Assembly: GCF_910591885.1 (NCBI RefSeq)
Contig: NC_063275.1
Span: forward strand, 1,240,001 to 1,304,000
Length of the DNA stretch: 64,000 bases
Direction: 5' to 3'
Source: Bombus terrestris
Taxonomy: Eukaryota; Arthropoda; Insecta; Hymenoptera; Apidae
Shown here piece by piece: positions 37,709-48,774 of this stretch (the first letter of the stretch is position 1; every line of letters begins with the position of its first letter). Below the pieces are notes generated by a model. That model worked only from the letters and a program-made list of their open reading frames with translations, did no database searches and was not told the DNA's origin. The position numbers were made by a program, and so were the translations under genes.

Positions 37709-37789
37709 CTGGGTTGGCAACTAAGTGATTACGGATTTTCTCATTACCACCTAATGACAAAATCCGTAATCATTTAGTTGCCAATCCAA
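37709..37789 (-). mobile_element. 81-bp fold-back dwarf mariner, copy 2
   Basis: It has the same length and architecture as 18696-18776, in reverse orientation. The arms CTGGGTTGGCAACTAAGTG and TTGGATTGGCAACTAAATG (reverse complement) continue to ACGGATTTT. The centre TCATTACCACCTAATGA is nearly the reverse complement of copy 1's centre. TA flanks both sides (37707-37708, 37790-37791). Paired differences in the arms (GCGG in copy 1, ACGG on both arms in copy 2) keep the hairpin matched. Confidence 0.85.
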
Positions 37790-37791
37790 TA

Positions 37792-38744
37792 TATATTCAA
37801 CAAAAATGTAAATTTTCCGTAAACGCATAGAGATCCGCAGTTTACTGACTCGTCTTCCAATTTATTCTCCGATTCTCACGATCTCCCAATTTTCCCTCGA
37901 CACCATCGAAATAGGGCTAAAGCACATAATATCTCCGCCCTCCGTACGCGTACTGCAAAAAAAATGTCGCATGAACAAAAAAGGAAGAAGCGCGGAGATT
38001 GACAAATTGTCAAGGCATTCGTCATCTCGGACAGAGAGGAAACGTGAGCGGGGGTTGAAAAAAGTACAATACGAAGCGTGACCAACTGCACTCCGGCAGG
38101 ATGGTCGAAAGAGAGGCGAGGGATCGTCGAATCACTAGCCCCCTGATGACCGTCCGGCGATGGACGGCGAAATGGAAACGCGGTCCGTGATAACCAATGA
38201 ACACAAGGGGTTTTTGTGCAGGCGCGTGCACCGTGCTGTTCTCTGAAAGCGATTAAAAACTACAAATGCCTGGGCGCGCACGTCGTGACGAGATACACGC
38301 GTATCCACGCTGATCATAAATCTATCACGGATGAGCGGGCGTAATTCGAACCGGTCGAAAAATTCCGATTTTACCACGCCGCGTCTCCGTTTTGCGTTTG
38401 GATATTTTATTTCGCCATCTGGCTACGTATACGCGGGATTATACCGCGTACGCGCGTTATAACGCCGACGCGACAAAACCTCCCCCACTACACGACGACT
38501 ATCCCTGGCCGCAGAAATGACCAACGCTTTGTCCAAAACCCCTTCAGCCACCGACCAGGTATCGTACTTCCGTACTACGAATTTTACTTCGTTTTATACA
38601 GGCTGACTTTGAAATCGTTTTACGTGTGGTAAAGGCGTGATTCGTCACGTGAAACTGATTATTTATAACGTTTGGAATGATTCGGACGACGATTCATTTT
38701 CCGAGAATATGGAATTTGATCGCGATTAGTACTAGCGCACTAGT
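37792..38744. other. Unique CpG-rich DNA
   Basis: 38030-38520 has many CpG sites and several overlapping frames on the - strand. No domain was recognised. This could be a regulatory region. Confidence 0.4.
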
Positions 38745-39530
38745 CGAAATGACAGTTCTTATATTTTTATCTTGAAATTCTTACTTTACGTTATATCTTT
38801 TCTTCACAATGATGTAATAATATAACCTATGATGTAAATTTTGTTTAATATTCAATTTGTACTTTATAATTTATCCAGCTGGACATTCGGTAAATTTTTC
38901 TAATTTAATTGCTAAATAACATATGGATGGTTACCCCCAGCGGCATACCACCTTCGAGTTTGACTATTTTATTTCTTTAGTGAGGACAGTGGGGTGTTTT
39001 CTGTGATGTAAATAGAATACTATAATGAATTTCATTTATTTTTTTGTATTTATTCAAAATCAAAATAATTTTGTATTATGGCTACTTGTATCAATGCCAA
39101 TAAAAATGAATGGTACTCGTCAAAGTGTAAAAGGCTGCTAAAATTTGTTTACCAAACCCGAATTAACCAGTTTTCTCGTTTTGTAGAAATTCCCACGCGT
39201 TTTTACAATTTTTATACACGCGTATCATTCAAACGATGATGTCACTTATCAAGCAAATTCCAGATTGATCATGATTCTAATAATAGAACTATCATACCAG
39301 TTAAAATGATTGATTGTACAGTTTTATAAATGTACCAGTTCTCATTTAGAGATTATGGTCCCAGATGGGCTAATAATATCAAAAAGTGTACTACGTAACA
39401 TGGAATTCCTTTTGTAAGTAATAAATCAATAAATATAAAAATATTTTATTATTACGTATTTTTTAGAGACCAGTCATTTTGACTGGTTTTGATAGAAATA
39501 ATTTCGTTTTAAGAAACAATTTCAGTGTTA
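38745..39530. mobile_element. Element E copy 3, interrupted by a jockey tail
   Basis: E sequence occupies 38745-38839 and 39004-39530, collinear with 26270-26900. A (T)GATGTAAAT duplication at 38830-38839 and 39004-39013 brackets the inserted retrotransposon fragment. The terminal-side palindrome GACCAGTCATTTTGACTGG lies near 39470. The outer TTAA sites are not recognisable, so boundaries are approximate. Confidence 0.65.
38840..39003 (-). mobile_element. Jockey-like 3' end, family D copy c
   Basis: Reverse-complemented, it runs from KHPTVLTKEIK and a TAG through the family D 3' UTR to an A-rich tail. It is 5'-truncated to 164 bp. A 10-bp duplication flanks it, as expected of target-primed reverse transcription. 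Confidence 0.8.
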
Positions 39531-41394
39531 GTTAAAAATAAGTTTGTTATACGAATACGCGGCAAATTTTCAAATACCTACCTATGTATGTATTGTATTC
39601 TCGCTAGGAAGTCTGTGGAAAATTATTGTATTTGCCGGAAAATCAGAAAAAGTTATAGATGAATTATGTGACAATAATTTATTTTTATTTATATTTCGTA
39701 CGATAAAAAAAGATTTTATTCGTTATCGGTATTAATATATTAAGATGTTTATTGTAATATATTAAGAATTATTATATAAAATATGTACGCGATTTAAGTC
39801 ATAACCTATGTTAAATATCAAAGTTTTACTAAAAGTGACAGATAATCTCAGACTTTCGAGCGCGTATGTTAGTCTTGTTACGTTGTCACATGTTTGCGCG
39901 TGTCTTTATTTGAAGCGAAATCCAATGGGAGAAACAAGGATGGTAATCATAAAGGAATTATTAAAGAGAAAGTTTTATGCGGATATATTTCTGTCTCGTT
40001 CCTGTACGACAGTGAATACTATTCTTTTGTTCGAAGTAAACTCTAATGAAGAAACAAGTGCGATAGCTGCAAAAGAAGCGTTGTACGATTGTTTTAGAGT
40101 ATGGTAGTTTACAAAGAAAGTTGTATTATAATAGTAGAAATTAATAGGCGGAACTAAGGGCTGGAGTAACAACTTTTATCAGCTATACCATAGACGTCCA
40201 TAAAAGTATCTGTATAGTACCGGATCGTAAGCTCCGCATTTGCAAATAATCGCGTGGCAGAGCTTTCTGGAGCAATTTTTACGTTTCGTATTACCACCTC
40301 TCAAACTCCAACAAATAGTACCAAGTTTTTCAAACCTTGTTTTGATAATTCTACACAGCCATCGGCTCACGTTCTGCCATTAAAAATTTCTGAAAAAGCG
40401 AAACGTAAAGAAAACAGAAGAACCGTTCGGTCGAGTCTTCCCCCAAATAAAATGTACAATTTCGGAAATTCCGCTACACGCCATCGGATTCCTAAAAGTC
40501 TTGCTGCGATAATCCTCAAAAAACATCGTTGTAGGCTCCGCCATTAAAAAGCAGAAAAAGCGAAACGTAATGAAAACAGAGCAACCCACGTTATTCATAC
40601 AACGAAGCTACCCCCGCAGAGAAACCTTAACAGCCAGTCGTCTTTCCATTCGATTATTATTCATCCTGTACCGGGTAATTTGCATTTTCGCGGTCCGAAA
40701 GCTTCTTCGTCTACAACCCTCGGGGCGGAAACGAGCACGACCCCTTGACGTGGGAAGAAGGGCGGGTCATTAGGGAAGATGGTTGCGCGGGGGTACGTCC
40801 AGACGATTACACGTCGCGTCAGCGTCGCGGACGAGCCGGTAATTGGAAACCGCGTTATCCAGTCAAACGTGAACGTCGATGCATTTTTCGCGTAATTCGC
40901 GAACCAGTCGCGACCACGTTTGAAACCGGCGCCGCGCTTCCAACCGCTTTTGCACGTGGCATGGCATTTGACGTTTGCACCACCGATGCGCACACGCCCT
41001 ATTGGTTATTGCTTAACATTGTTTCACGGGACGGCAGATTCGATGGCCGTGCCCTCCTCTGTCCTCAGCCCTCTTTTATCGCGTTTTTCACGAGGCACAG
41101 CGCACTCCCTCGACGTCCATGTCCGAACGTACCGCTTCTTTGCTGGCGATCTGATATATCGTCTGTTATAATGCGTTTGGACTTAGTTGAAGTGACCGAG
41201 TGCTCGTTCTTCCCATATTTTAGTAAAATTTAAAAACGAAAGCGTGTAAGAGTTCTCGTTCGCCAAATCGATGAATTCCAAGACTTTTTAGACTTTTCGC
41301 GTTTTTTGAGGAATCTCTTTGGTGTTCTTCCTTGAATTCTGTGAATCGAAGAGATTTGTTTGATAACAGTCGTGCCAATTATAGTTTAATATTG
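39531..41394. other. Unique DNA with two decayed duplications
   Basis: GAAGCGAAATCCAATGGGAG (39912) recurs loosely as GAAGTAAACTCTAATGAAG (40033). GCCATTAAAAATTTCTG (40376) recurs at 40540. 40700-41170 is CpG-rich and holds a 162-codon frame on the + strand without recognised domains. Confidence 0.45.
40376..40600. repeat. Decayed tandem duplication, period about 164 bp
   Basis: The block GCCATTAAAAA..GAAAAAGCGAAACGTAA.GAAAACAG appears at 40376 and 40540 with few changes. Confidence 0.6.
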
Positions 41395-41399
41395 TATAT

Positions 41400-41701
41400 A
41401 GTTGAGAATTTTGGATCTTAATAGCTGAAATAATGGTATAGGAACACTAAATTCACACTTAGAATTTATATTAGAATAGTTATATATTTATTTGATAAGC
41501 GATTTCAGAGATATTCATCGATGCACACTTGCACGCGTCTCAGCACTTTCTTCCATGCCAGACTGTTAACTGAACTGTTTACATTCCTTTGTTTTCAAAA
41601 CGCCGCGCACACACATACTTCCACACACTGATATTCACATACAAGTATTACTACTACGCAACTAACCTAGTCTAGCATATAAAATTATACATATCTCAAT
41701 A
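41400..41701 (+). mobile_element. Solo LTR-like element, family A copy 3
   Basis: It starts AGTTGAGAATTTTGGATC and ends ATCTCAATA. The TATAT duplications (41395-41399, 41702-41706) sit in AT-rich sequence, so the duplication alone is weak, but the ends match other copies exactly. 302 bp. Confidence 0.7.
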
Positions 41702-41748
41702 TATATAATATAATATTATATAATATATATAATTATAGTTATTATTCT

Positions 41749-41971
41749 TGTTGAGGATTGTGGATCGTAATCACAGAAATAAATAGAAACACTTTTATTG
41801 CATGTACAGATGATAATAGAATACTTTTGTATTTATTTAATATGTGATTTACAAGATGTTCCTAGATACCCATTACGCGTGTTTCAGCACGCACATACTC
41901 ACACATATATATGTGTATCATTATTGCGCGGCTGATCCGGAGTAGCTCAGAAAATTACATATATTTTAATA
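41749..41971 (+). mobile_element. Solo LTR-like element, family A copy 4 (deleted)
   Basis: It starts TGTTGAGGATTGTGGATCG and ends TTTTAATA. The flanks are ATTCT (41744-41748) and ATTTT (41972-41976), one mismatch. It is about 80 bp shorter than copy 3 owing to an internal deletion. Same orientation as copy 3 and only 47 bp away. Confidence 0.65.
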
Positions 41972-41976
41972 ATTTT

Positions 41977-43036
41977 TACAGGAAATAAAAATCCTCACAG
42001 AGATTTACTTCACTTCATCGTAACAATTTCTTCGATTTCTTCACTTTTGTGAAACGAAACATCGCATAGGAAGACTTTCTTAATTCGCGTGTTTAGAGAT
42101 TGATACAATTTTTTAATGGAAATTTTATTTCTCTTTTTTTTGTTCTCAATTTCGATTCTTCAGAATCGAACATTAATCGAAAATTAATAAACACACAAAA
42201 AGTGGAATTGATCAGACACTCGCATGATTTTATGCACATAATGAGACACTTGATAAAATGCTGCTAAAACACTTCCGTCGTTCAGTTCCCCCTCGCTAAT
42301 CTGTTACAACCCTCGCTTGTAACCTTTTCAAACATCGAAAGACCAAGAACATCATCAACATAATTCTACTTCCGACAAATGCCCATCAAGCTTTTCCACC
42401 TACTCGCTAGCGGAAAGTAACCACGAAGCTTCAGAGCGAAGCGATTACCCGTTTAATTCTCAGGATCTTTGCTACTCGCGCTTGTAGTCGCGTTTACATG
42501 CGCTCGAACCTTGTCCTCAAAGACCAGGAACTCTCTTACGCCAATGTGGCGGTAGTTAAGTTTCGAGTTGGCCAAGGTTTATGGACGCGGTTCAAACCTG
42601 ATCTCGATTCTAGTGCGCCATTGTTATGCTAAAGCGGCGCCGGGAATAAGAGAAGAAAGACAGAAGGACGAGGCAAACGGTGAAAAGGTGTGGGTGGGAC
42701 AAAAAGGTTACGCGTTGCAAAGCGTAGGAAAGCAAGATGTAAAGCGACGGTAAAGAGCTACACGCTTCTGTGGTCACGATATACAAACGTCTCTGGCCGG
42801 CTGGCTTTGTTGCCGGTACTATAACCCCGCTGACACTAAAATTCACGCGCGTCTGCCTTCCTGCACCGCTCTACCCAAGAAATACGCGCAAGAGTTCTAC
42901 CGTGTACCGCGAACCATTTTCGCTTTGCGTTTTCAATGAAATTTTGGCAGAGTCGGTTGGCTCTTTGGGAGAAGGATCGTGAAAAGGTTCGTCTGCCACG
43001 GTAATGAGTGTGTTAGAGTGTATTATTAATATAGAT
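41977..43036. other. Unique DNA
   Basis: No gene. 42560-42760 has short frames on both strands with no family match. Confidence 0.45.
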
Positions 43037-43041
43037 ATTTT

Positions 43042-43327
43042 TATTGAGATATGTATAATTTTGTGTACTAGACACATAGTAGTGACACGCGTATGTGAAT
43101 ATGAATGTATAGAAGTATATGTGTGCACAGCGTCTCGAAAAACAGATGAATGTAACTGTGTCATTGGCAGTGTGGTATAAAAGATGAAACGCGTGCAAAT
43201 GTGTATCGACGAAGATCCTGCAAATCGTTTATTAAATAAGTCTAAAACTATTTTAATATGAATTCTAAGTATAACCTTAGTGTTCCTTTACTTTTATCTC
43301 GACAATTAAGATCCACAATTCTCAACA
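43042..43327 (-). mobile_element. Solo LTR-like element, family A copy 2
   Basis: On the - strand it starts TGTTGAGAATTGTGGATC and ends ATCTCAATA. A perfect 5-bp duplication, ATTTT, flanks it (43037-43041, 43328-43332). It is closest to copy 1 (shared TCGACGAAGATCCTG and AAAACAGATGAATGTAACTG words). Confidence 0.8.
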
Positions 43328-43352
43328 ATTTTGAAATTCTCAAGCACCTATA

Positions 43353-43551
43353 TGTAGGATTTTATTATTATTTATTTAAAATGGAAACGGTGATTATTTA
43401 ACGTGAACTAAATACAATAATGTGCTATAACTAAGACAAATAAATAGCTAATTTACAACTCTCGTCACCACGGTTCCAACGCTCTCTTTCACGCGGACCA
43501 CACTCTCTCACAATGCTGACAACACTCTCTGACTTCTCAACTCACACTGTT
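43353..43551 (-). mobile_element. Family B LTR fragment, cut by a piggyBac insertion
   Basis: The left edge is TGTAGGAT. It shares GGTTATTTAACGTGAAC-like, ACAACTCTCGTCA and TCTCTGACTTCTCAACTCA words with the 11.1- and 49.7-kb copies. It ends abruptly at the TTAA (43552-43555) that starts the piggyBac relic, so the relic interrupted it. The missing half was not found beyond the relic. Confidence 0.6.
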
Positions 43552-43913
43552 AATACGTTGACTGCCACGTCATCCATATTCCGACGATAGCAAAGTTTCT
43601 GATTGGGCGGCATCATTCGTATTCGGGTGACGCTTATTTGACTACTTGCGAAGGATCGTCGTAGGTATTTGGAAAGATATTCCACAGGAAGTAGTAAAAC
43701 TATTGAATTGTTATAAAAGTAATACGAAAATGGTTTATTAAGAAAATTATTTAGAATGTAAAGCTTTGATGCATTCTATTGAAAGCTGCGTTTGGTCGGG
43801 ACAATTTGGACAATAAGTTGTTATTTTCTTTAAATTCTCCCGTGTCTTTGATCGGTCCGTTCGACGTCTTTTATATGCATAACATAGTTTGCATGCGCGT
43901 CTAATGCTTCTTC
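43552..43913 (-). pseudogene. piggyBac relic with transposase C-terminal cysteine domain
   Basis: TTAA plus TACGTTGACTGCCACG at 43552-43571 is a piggyBac-type terminus. On the - strand, 43747-43913 encodes the end of a transposase: RACKLC, about 19 residues, TTYCPNC, then SIECIKALH and a stop. The C-x2-C ... C-x2-C ... C-x4-H spacing matches the cysteine-rich C-terminal domain of piggyBac transposases. The catalytic region is missing; at about 43910 the sequence switches to a jockey-like fragment. The terminus resembles P1-P3, so this may represent the kind of element that mobilised them. Confidence 0.75.
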
Positions 43914-44190
43914 CGGAACAGCGAGTAATTCCAACATAGAAATTCTTCAAGAATTCCAATCAAAAACTCTAAGATCCTTAATAGATGCACCGTGGTATGT
44001 TACCAAAATAATACATCGCGATCTTAAGATACCCACAGTTAAAGAAGAAATATCCAAATTCAGTAACAGATATAATATAAGAGTTAACAACCAACAAAAC
44101 CCATTAGTTACCCAATTACTTGACACGACGGATCAGATCCGCAGACTAAAAAGACATTGCCCTTTAGATTTAAGCATTAGATTCAACTAA
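43914..44190 (+). pseudogene. Jockey-clade reverse transcriptase C-terminus, family J copy 1
   Basis: This open frame reads GTASNSNIEILQEFQSKTLR, then APWYV, HRDLKIPTVKEEI, SNRYN, NPLV and IRRLKRHCPLDL, ending at TAA (44188-44190). This is the standard jockey ORF2 end. One codon appears lost after APWYVT compared with the 59.4-kb copy. It is 5'-truncated at the piggyBac junction. The 3' UTR continues to about 44275 with TCTCAATGAGAATTGATTG, shared with 59.4 kb. Confidence 0.85.
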
Positions 44191-44275
44191 AATCAAATAT
44201 ACTATAAACACTTATAATCCAAGTCACAGTACCACGCCAAAATAATTTACTTATAATTCTCAATGAGAATTGATT

Positions 44276-47200
44276 GAGGGTACCCAGTAAGGATGTGTAG
44301 ACATTTGGCTGCCATCTTACCTGCGGTGTGTGGCCTGGTCTCTGATGTGGATTGAGATGTGGTTGATGTCACAAGTGCCGCCACACATCTACTGGAAACG
44401 TATATATTTAATAAAAAATGATTATACGAATTATCACACGAATAACGTCCACTGTAGCAAGAATTATAAAAAAACTTATCACGCACAAGAATGATAAAAA
44501 AACTTGATTGAACAAGAGCTATAAAAAAATTTTTATAGGCTCCTCTCGCAGAGTAAGGTTTCGCGTTATCAGATGGTCCCAGTAACGAGACGATGCAGTT
44601 CGTCGTTGCGTGAAACGTCGTTAAACAATAACCAATGAGCCGTGCGACGGCATCGTGTGGACGTAAAATATCACGCCCCTAGCCAATCTCGTAGGAATGT
44701 GCACGCATTAACCCCCGTCGAACCAGCCACGAACCAGCTGCAAATTACGCGAAAAATTTGCCCCGATATCGACCATAAAAGCGTCCAATTGCCATTCGAC
44801 GGCTGTTCCTCCCGGATCCTTTGTTCTTCCATTCTACAGGGTAATCATCGAATCGTCGAAATACATGATTTTTCATTATGGAAATAATTGGATCAAAGGC
44901 TTTATCGTGTTATGAGCTTCGCCGGAAAACATCTCGAAAATGATAATAGGAAATTTAACAAATGTTTGAAAATTAAATAATTCATTATCTTTATTTTGTA
45001 GCTACATCTCTATCTTTTTTTACCTATAATATGGAGTCGAAGGACCTTCCTTCGCGTGGCAATATGATTTTTCTTTTTCTAGTTCGTTATATTTATCGAA
45101 GGGATTAAGTAAAGTAATTCAAAAATTCGACGGAAACTCTCTTACGCGGTTGAGTATACGTACGGTTCTGGGTCGAGAGAGTCTCATTACTCGACTGTCG
45201 TTATCTTTAAGAGATCCCTATCTTCGACCTTTGCACTCTTTTTAACTTCCTGCCGCCAGACCCACGTCCCTCGCTTTAAATCTTCCGAACTTAATGCCGT
45301 GACCACGATCCTCGGCCAGTTGATCTCGTTCGCGTACTTGTAACGTCAAAGTCAATTACTCATTCGGCAGACTTCTCGTAAAAGTTACTCTTAAATTCTA
45401 GCTTCGCGAATTTCTGAAATCTATAATACGATAAAAGCATATTATTTCCGTTTTCTGTGAAATACCTGAAAATACTCTAAAATAGAAATATTCTAAATAT
45501 CGTCTGACGTAGGAAACGAAAATAGGATACATTTTCCCTTGAATTTCGGGCAAAATCGACAAAATCCGAGACGAAAGGTATCGGCGGCGGGATAGAAATT
45601 TCAAGGGATTAGGTAAAAATCGAAGAAATTGAACGACAAAGCCGGTGTGACCAACAAAGGGACGAGTTGCATCGGTAAACGGAGGGGAGGGGGATCAACG
45701 AAACTGGGAGGAGATAGGACAGATCGAAGGGCAAAGAAGACAAGTTTCGGGTTAAAAGTAATCAGGATAAGCTATTGCCTCCATTACGCGCACCGTCTGC
45801 TCCCGGTTTTACTCCTCTTTTCCGTGTTACCCCAGCCATCGGATCACCGTTTTCGTCCGACCAGCGGGATCAATCACCAGATTCTTTGATTAAACCTCTG
45901 GCAGAGACACGCCCTTCCGGCATAATATTCCTAAACACGAAGGTCGAAATGAAATTGGAAGAAAACGAGCGTGTCGTCTATTTATCTGTTCGAATAAATC
46001 GAAATCTTCAGATTTATCGAAATTGTTTCATTTTTGTTATAGCGTTAGTTTGCCGTTTGTTTGGGATACGTCGGCACCGATTGAAGATGGATTTTTCTAG
46101 TAGCTCGATTCTCCTTTTTATATATTTGTTTATTTTCTAGAAAATAAAAGAGACATGTTTTTGTTATTGTAAGCGGAATATTTTTGTAATTGAACTTCAG
46201 CATTTTTCTTCTGCCGTGGCCGTACATTTTCTACGTGTATTTGCCTGAATTAACGTAGAACTTTTGTTGACAGGCATTTTAGCAATTCGTCAAGTACCTT
46301 CACCTCTTTGACGTGGACTTCTTTGACGTTCTTTCAACGTTTAGAAGAATCCATTGTTAAATTTATATTCAAAAAGTTTTTAGAAACACTTTCAATCCAG
46401 GAAAAACAGGTTATAGATATCCGTATAAAAGAGATCCAGTTATTAACGAAACATTTTTGGAGTTTTGGAGTTGGAGTTTTGGAAACCAAATTTTTTCCTA
46501 CGATGTTTGCGAAATTTTCGATACGAAACATCTTGTAAATTTCAAACGAAATATCGAACGAGACACGAAGTCATTTATATTATGGCAATATATTTAATAT
46601 CTCGTCGTTTTTTCCTCTGCACTTATTTAACGCGATAACTAGACAGAAAACTCGTATGCATTTATGACAAGTGTGAATATGCAAAAATAAACACGTTCAC
46701 AAATGCAAATATATATAAAACATCAAAAGTAAAGTACGTATTTTTATATTTAAAAAATAAAACATTCCTTCGCATTCAAGTTGCAATTCTTTAGCTATAC
46801 AACAAAAGAATATGATTGTGCATAAAAATCCGTCTAATACGATGACGATCGAATTTTCTACTTCACGCGTCAAGGAAGTGAAGATGGACAGCGTTGATCA
46901 GACGAGCTAGCAAGTTATTTCGTTTCGATATCTCGCGATAAATCGCCTCGATTCCTCGCCGATTATGATTCGTCTGTAAATCACCAGTTACCCTCTGTTC
47001 GATGTTCTCCGCTTGCGGTGCCATAAATCGCGAAATGAAATGAAAAGAGCATCGAGGGGCACGTCGGCCAGGCCGCGAATTAAAAATAAAAAAAAAAAAT
47101 ACCTGAAACGCCATTCCCGGTTCTCCGCATATTCCGCGCGAATTGTGACTGCGGTCACGTGTACACGAACATGCACACATATACACACCGATTTCATATC

Positions 47201-48418
47201 GTGAGTATTCGCGTGTGCAAAAGGCACACACTAATCTCGACGAGGATTTTCGACGCGGCTAACAGAGTATTGGAGCGTGGCGATGTAGACGCCGCTTAAG
47301 CACCGTACACTCCGAGTAAAACGAATCGTTTGTCGCTTGAAACATTTATGCTCTCTTTCTCCCATTTTGGAAATGGCCAGCCGCCGAAATTCTCGCGTTT
47401 AAAGCTTCCAGCGCGCACTATGAACAGATACCAATCGGCATCGCGCTGATGATTTGATGTTCGGAATTTGAACAACAGTTTTTCGCGAGTAGACTGCGAA
47501 TGTTTATACAAATTTTAATCTTTACAAATACAACTAGAGAAATAAAATCTGCCTAGAGATTTGTTTTATCCATTAAATATCATAAGAACTACGCTTTGAA
47601 TATTTTATCCACTTTTCCGTGTTATACATTTTCTCGCATTTATGGACAATTTAAATAAGGAACAATTTGCGGAATGCACAAAAATATGTAAAATATCAAG
47701 ATCAAAGCATACACGGCGATACGTAGTCGATGAAACAAATTCCTATTTCGCTTTCGTTTTGCATAAACATTCGCCGAGTCTACCGAGGAAACAGCAATGT
47801 AATAATCGTAATAATTGGTATTTTACCATGAAGCTTGGAATTGTTCTAATGATAGAACCATAGTAAAATTGGCTAAGCCTCGTTCTCTTCGTCAGCTTTT
47901 TCCTAGTTACCGTGCTGATGGATAGCAGTTATTTCATTAGAGACCGCAGCTTGTAAGTCGGTGATTAGCGAAGCGTAGCGCAACTGATTAACGTTCAATA
48001 GGGCTTCGAGATTAGCCTGGTAAATCCCATTGCTAGAGGCGACCCTATGCATCGACCTGTCGATAGCTTATGACGTAGCTACGTAAATATTGTGAAATTA
48101 TTAACACATTAGCCCGCCGGACAAATTTACATTGCGAGGTCGCGCTTGTATCGTTACGACATCTGCTTGGACAAACACATTGTTCACAGCTTTTGCTCCA
48201 ACCTACGATCCACGTTTTCATCACAACGTTGTTATCGGTCACGCGGATGGTAGTTTTGAAATATTTTTACAGCGACATGCAGCTGATCGACAACTCACAA
48301 CACACTGAATTTGAATAAAAAGCCCATATAAATCATGAAAAAACACGACTTATCGTTAGACTGTCAATATTTACGCTTTTACGCGAGATTCGAAGATACA
48401 AAAATAAAGAAGATGCAG
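44276..48418. other. 4.1 kb of mostly unique DNA
   Basis: 44376-44395 (GTGCCGCCACACATCTACT) resembles the end of LTR family G and may be a decayed LTR edge. 45620-45900 is GC-richer. 46463-46484 repeats GGAGTTTTGGAGTT. No gene was recognised. Confidence 0.45.
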
Positions 48419-48422
48419 GTAA

Positions 48423-48770
48423 CACTTTGACTGCCACGCCGAAATCACATGTTTCTCTCAGGACGCCACAGTGTTTTAAACACAGTGCATCGTTAGATGC
48501 AAGATGTGTTCTCATTTTTCTTTTTTTTTTTTATTAATGTTCTAATAAAAATATTGAATTGTTCAATGGGGTATTTTTTATTTCGAAGTATCTTCTATTT
48601 ATCGGTTATATTCAAAACGCTCTAACTGTCAATTTTCATTCAATTTTTACAATTGTAATTGTAATTTTATAATTGTAATTGTGTTCAAGCCCTCTGGTCA
48701 CCAATGACCACCGTGACGTCACAGGAGAAATCTTTGCGCGTCATATACGACCAACGTGGCAGTCAAAGTG
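48423..48770 (-). mobile_element. piggyBac-like MITE P3, internally deleted
   Basis: The ends CACTTTGACTGCCACG and CGTGGCAGTCAAAGTG are perfect inverted repeats, flanked by GTAA and CTAA (decayed TTAA). It is 348 bp. Reverse-complemented it follows P1/P2 from the left end to GCACTGTGTTT, then jumps to TGGCGTCCTGAGAGAAAC near the right end, missing about 380 bp. Confidence 0.85.
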
Positions 48771-48774
48771 CTAA

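Noticed and set aside
40745..41233. 162-codon frame on the + strand
   Set aside because: CpG-rich composition explains the lack of stops; the sequence is Arg/Pro-rich without a domain.
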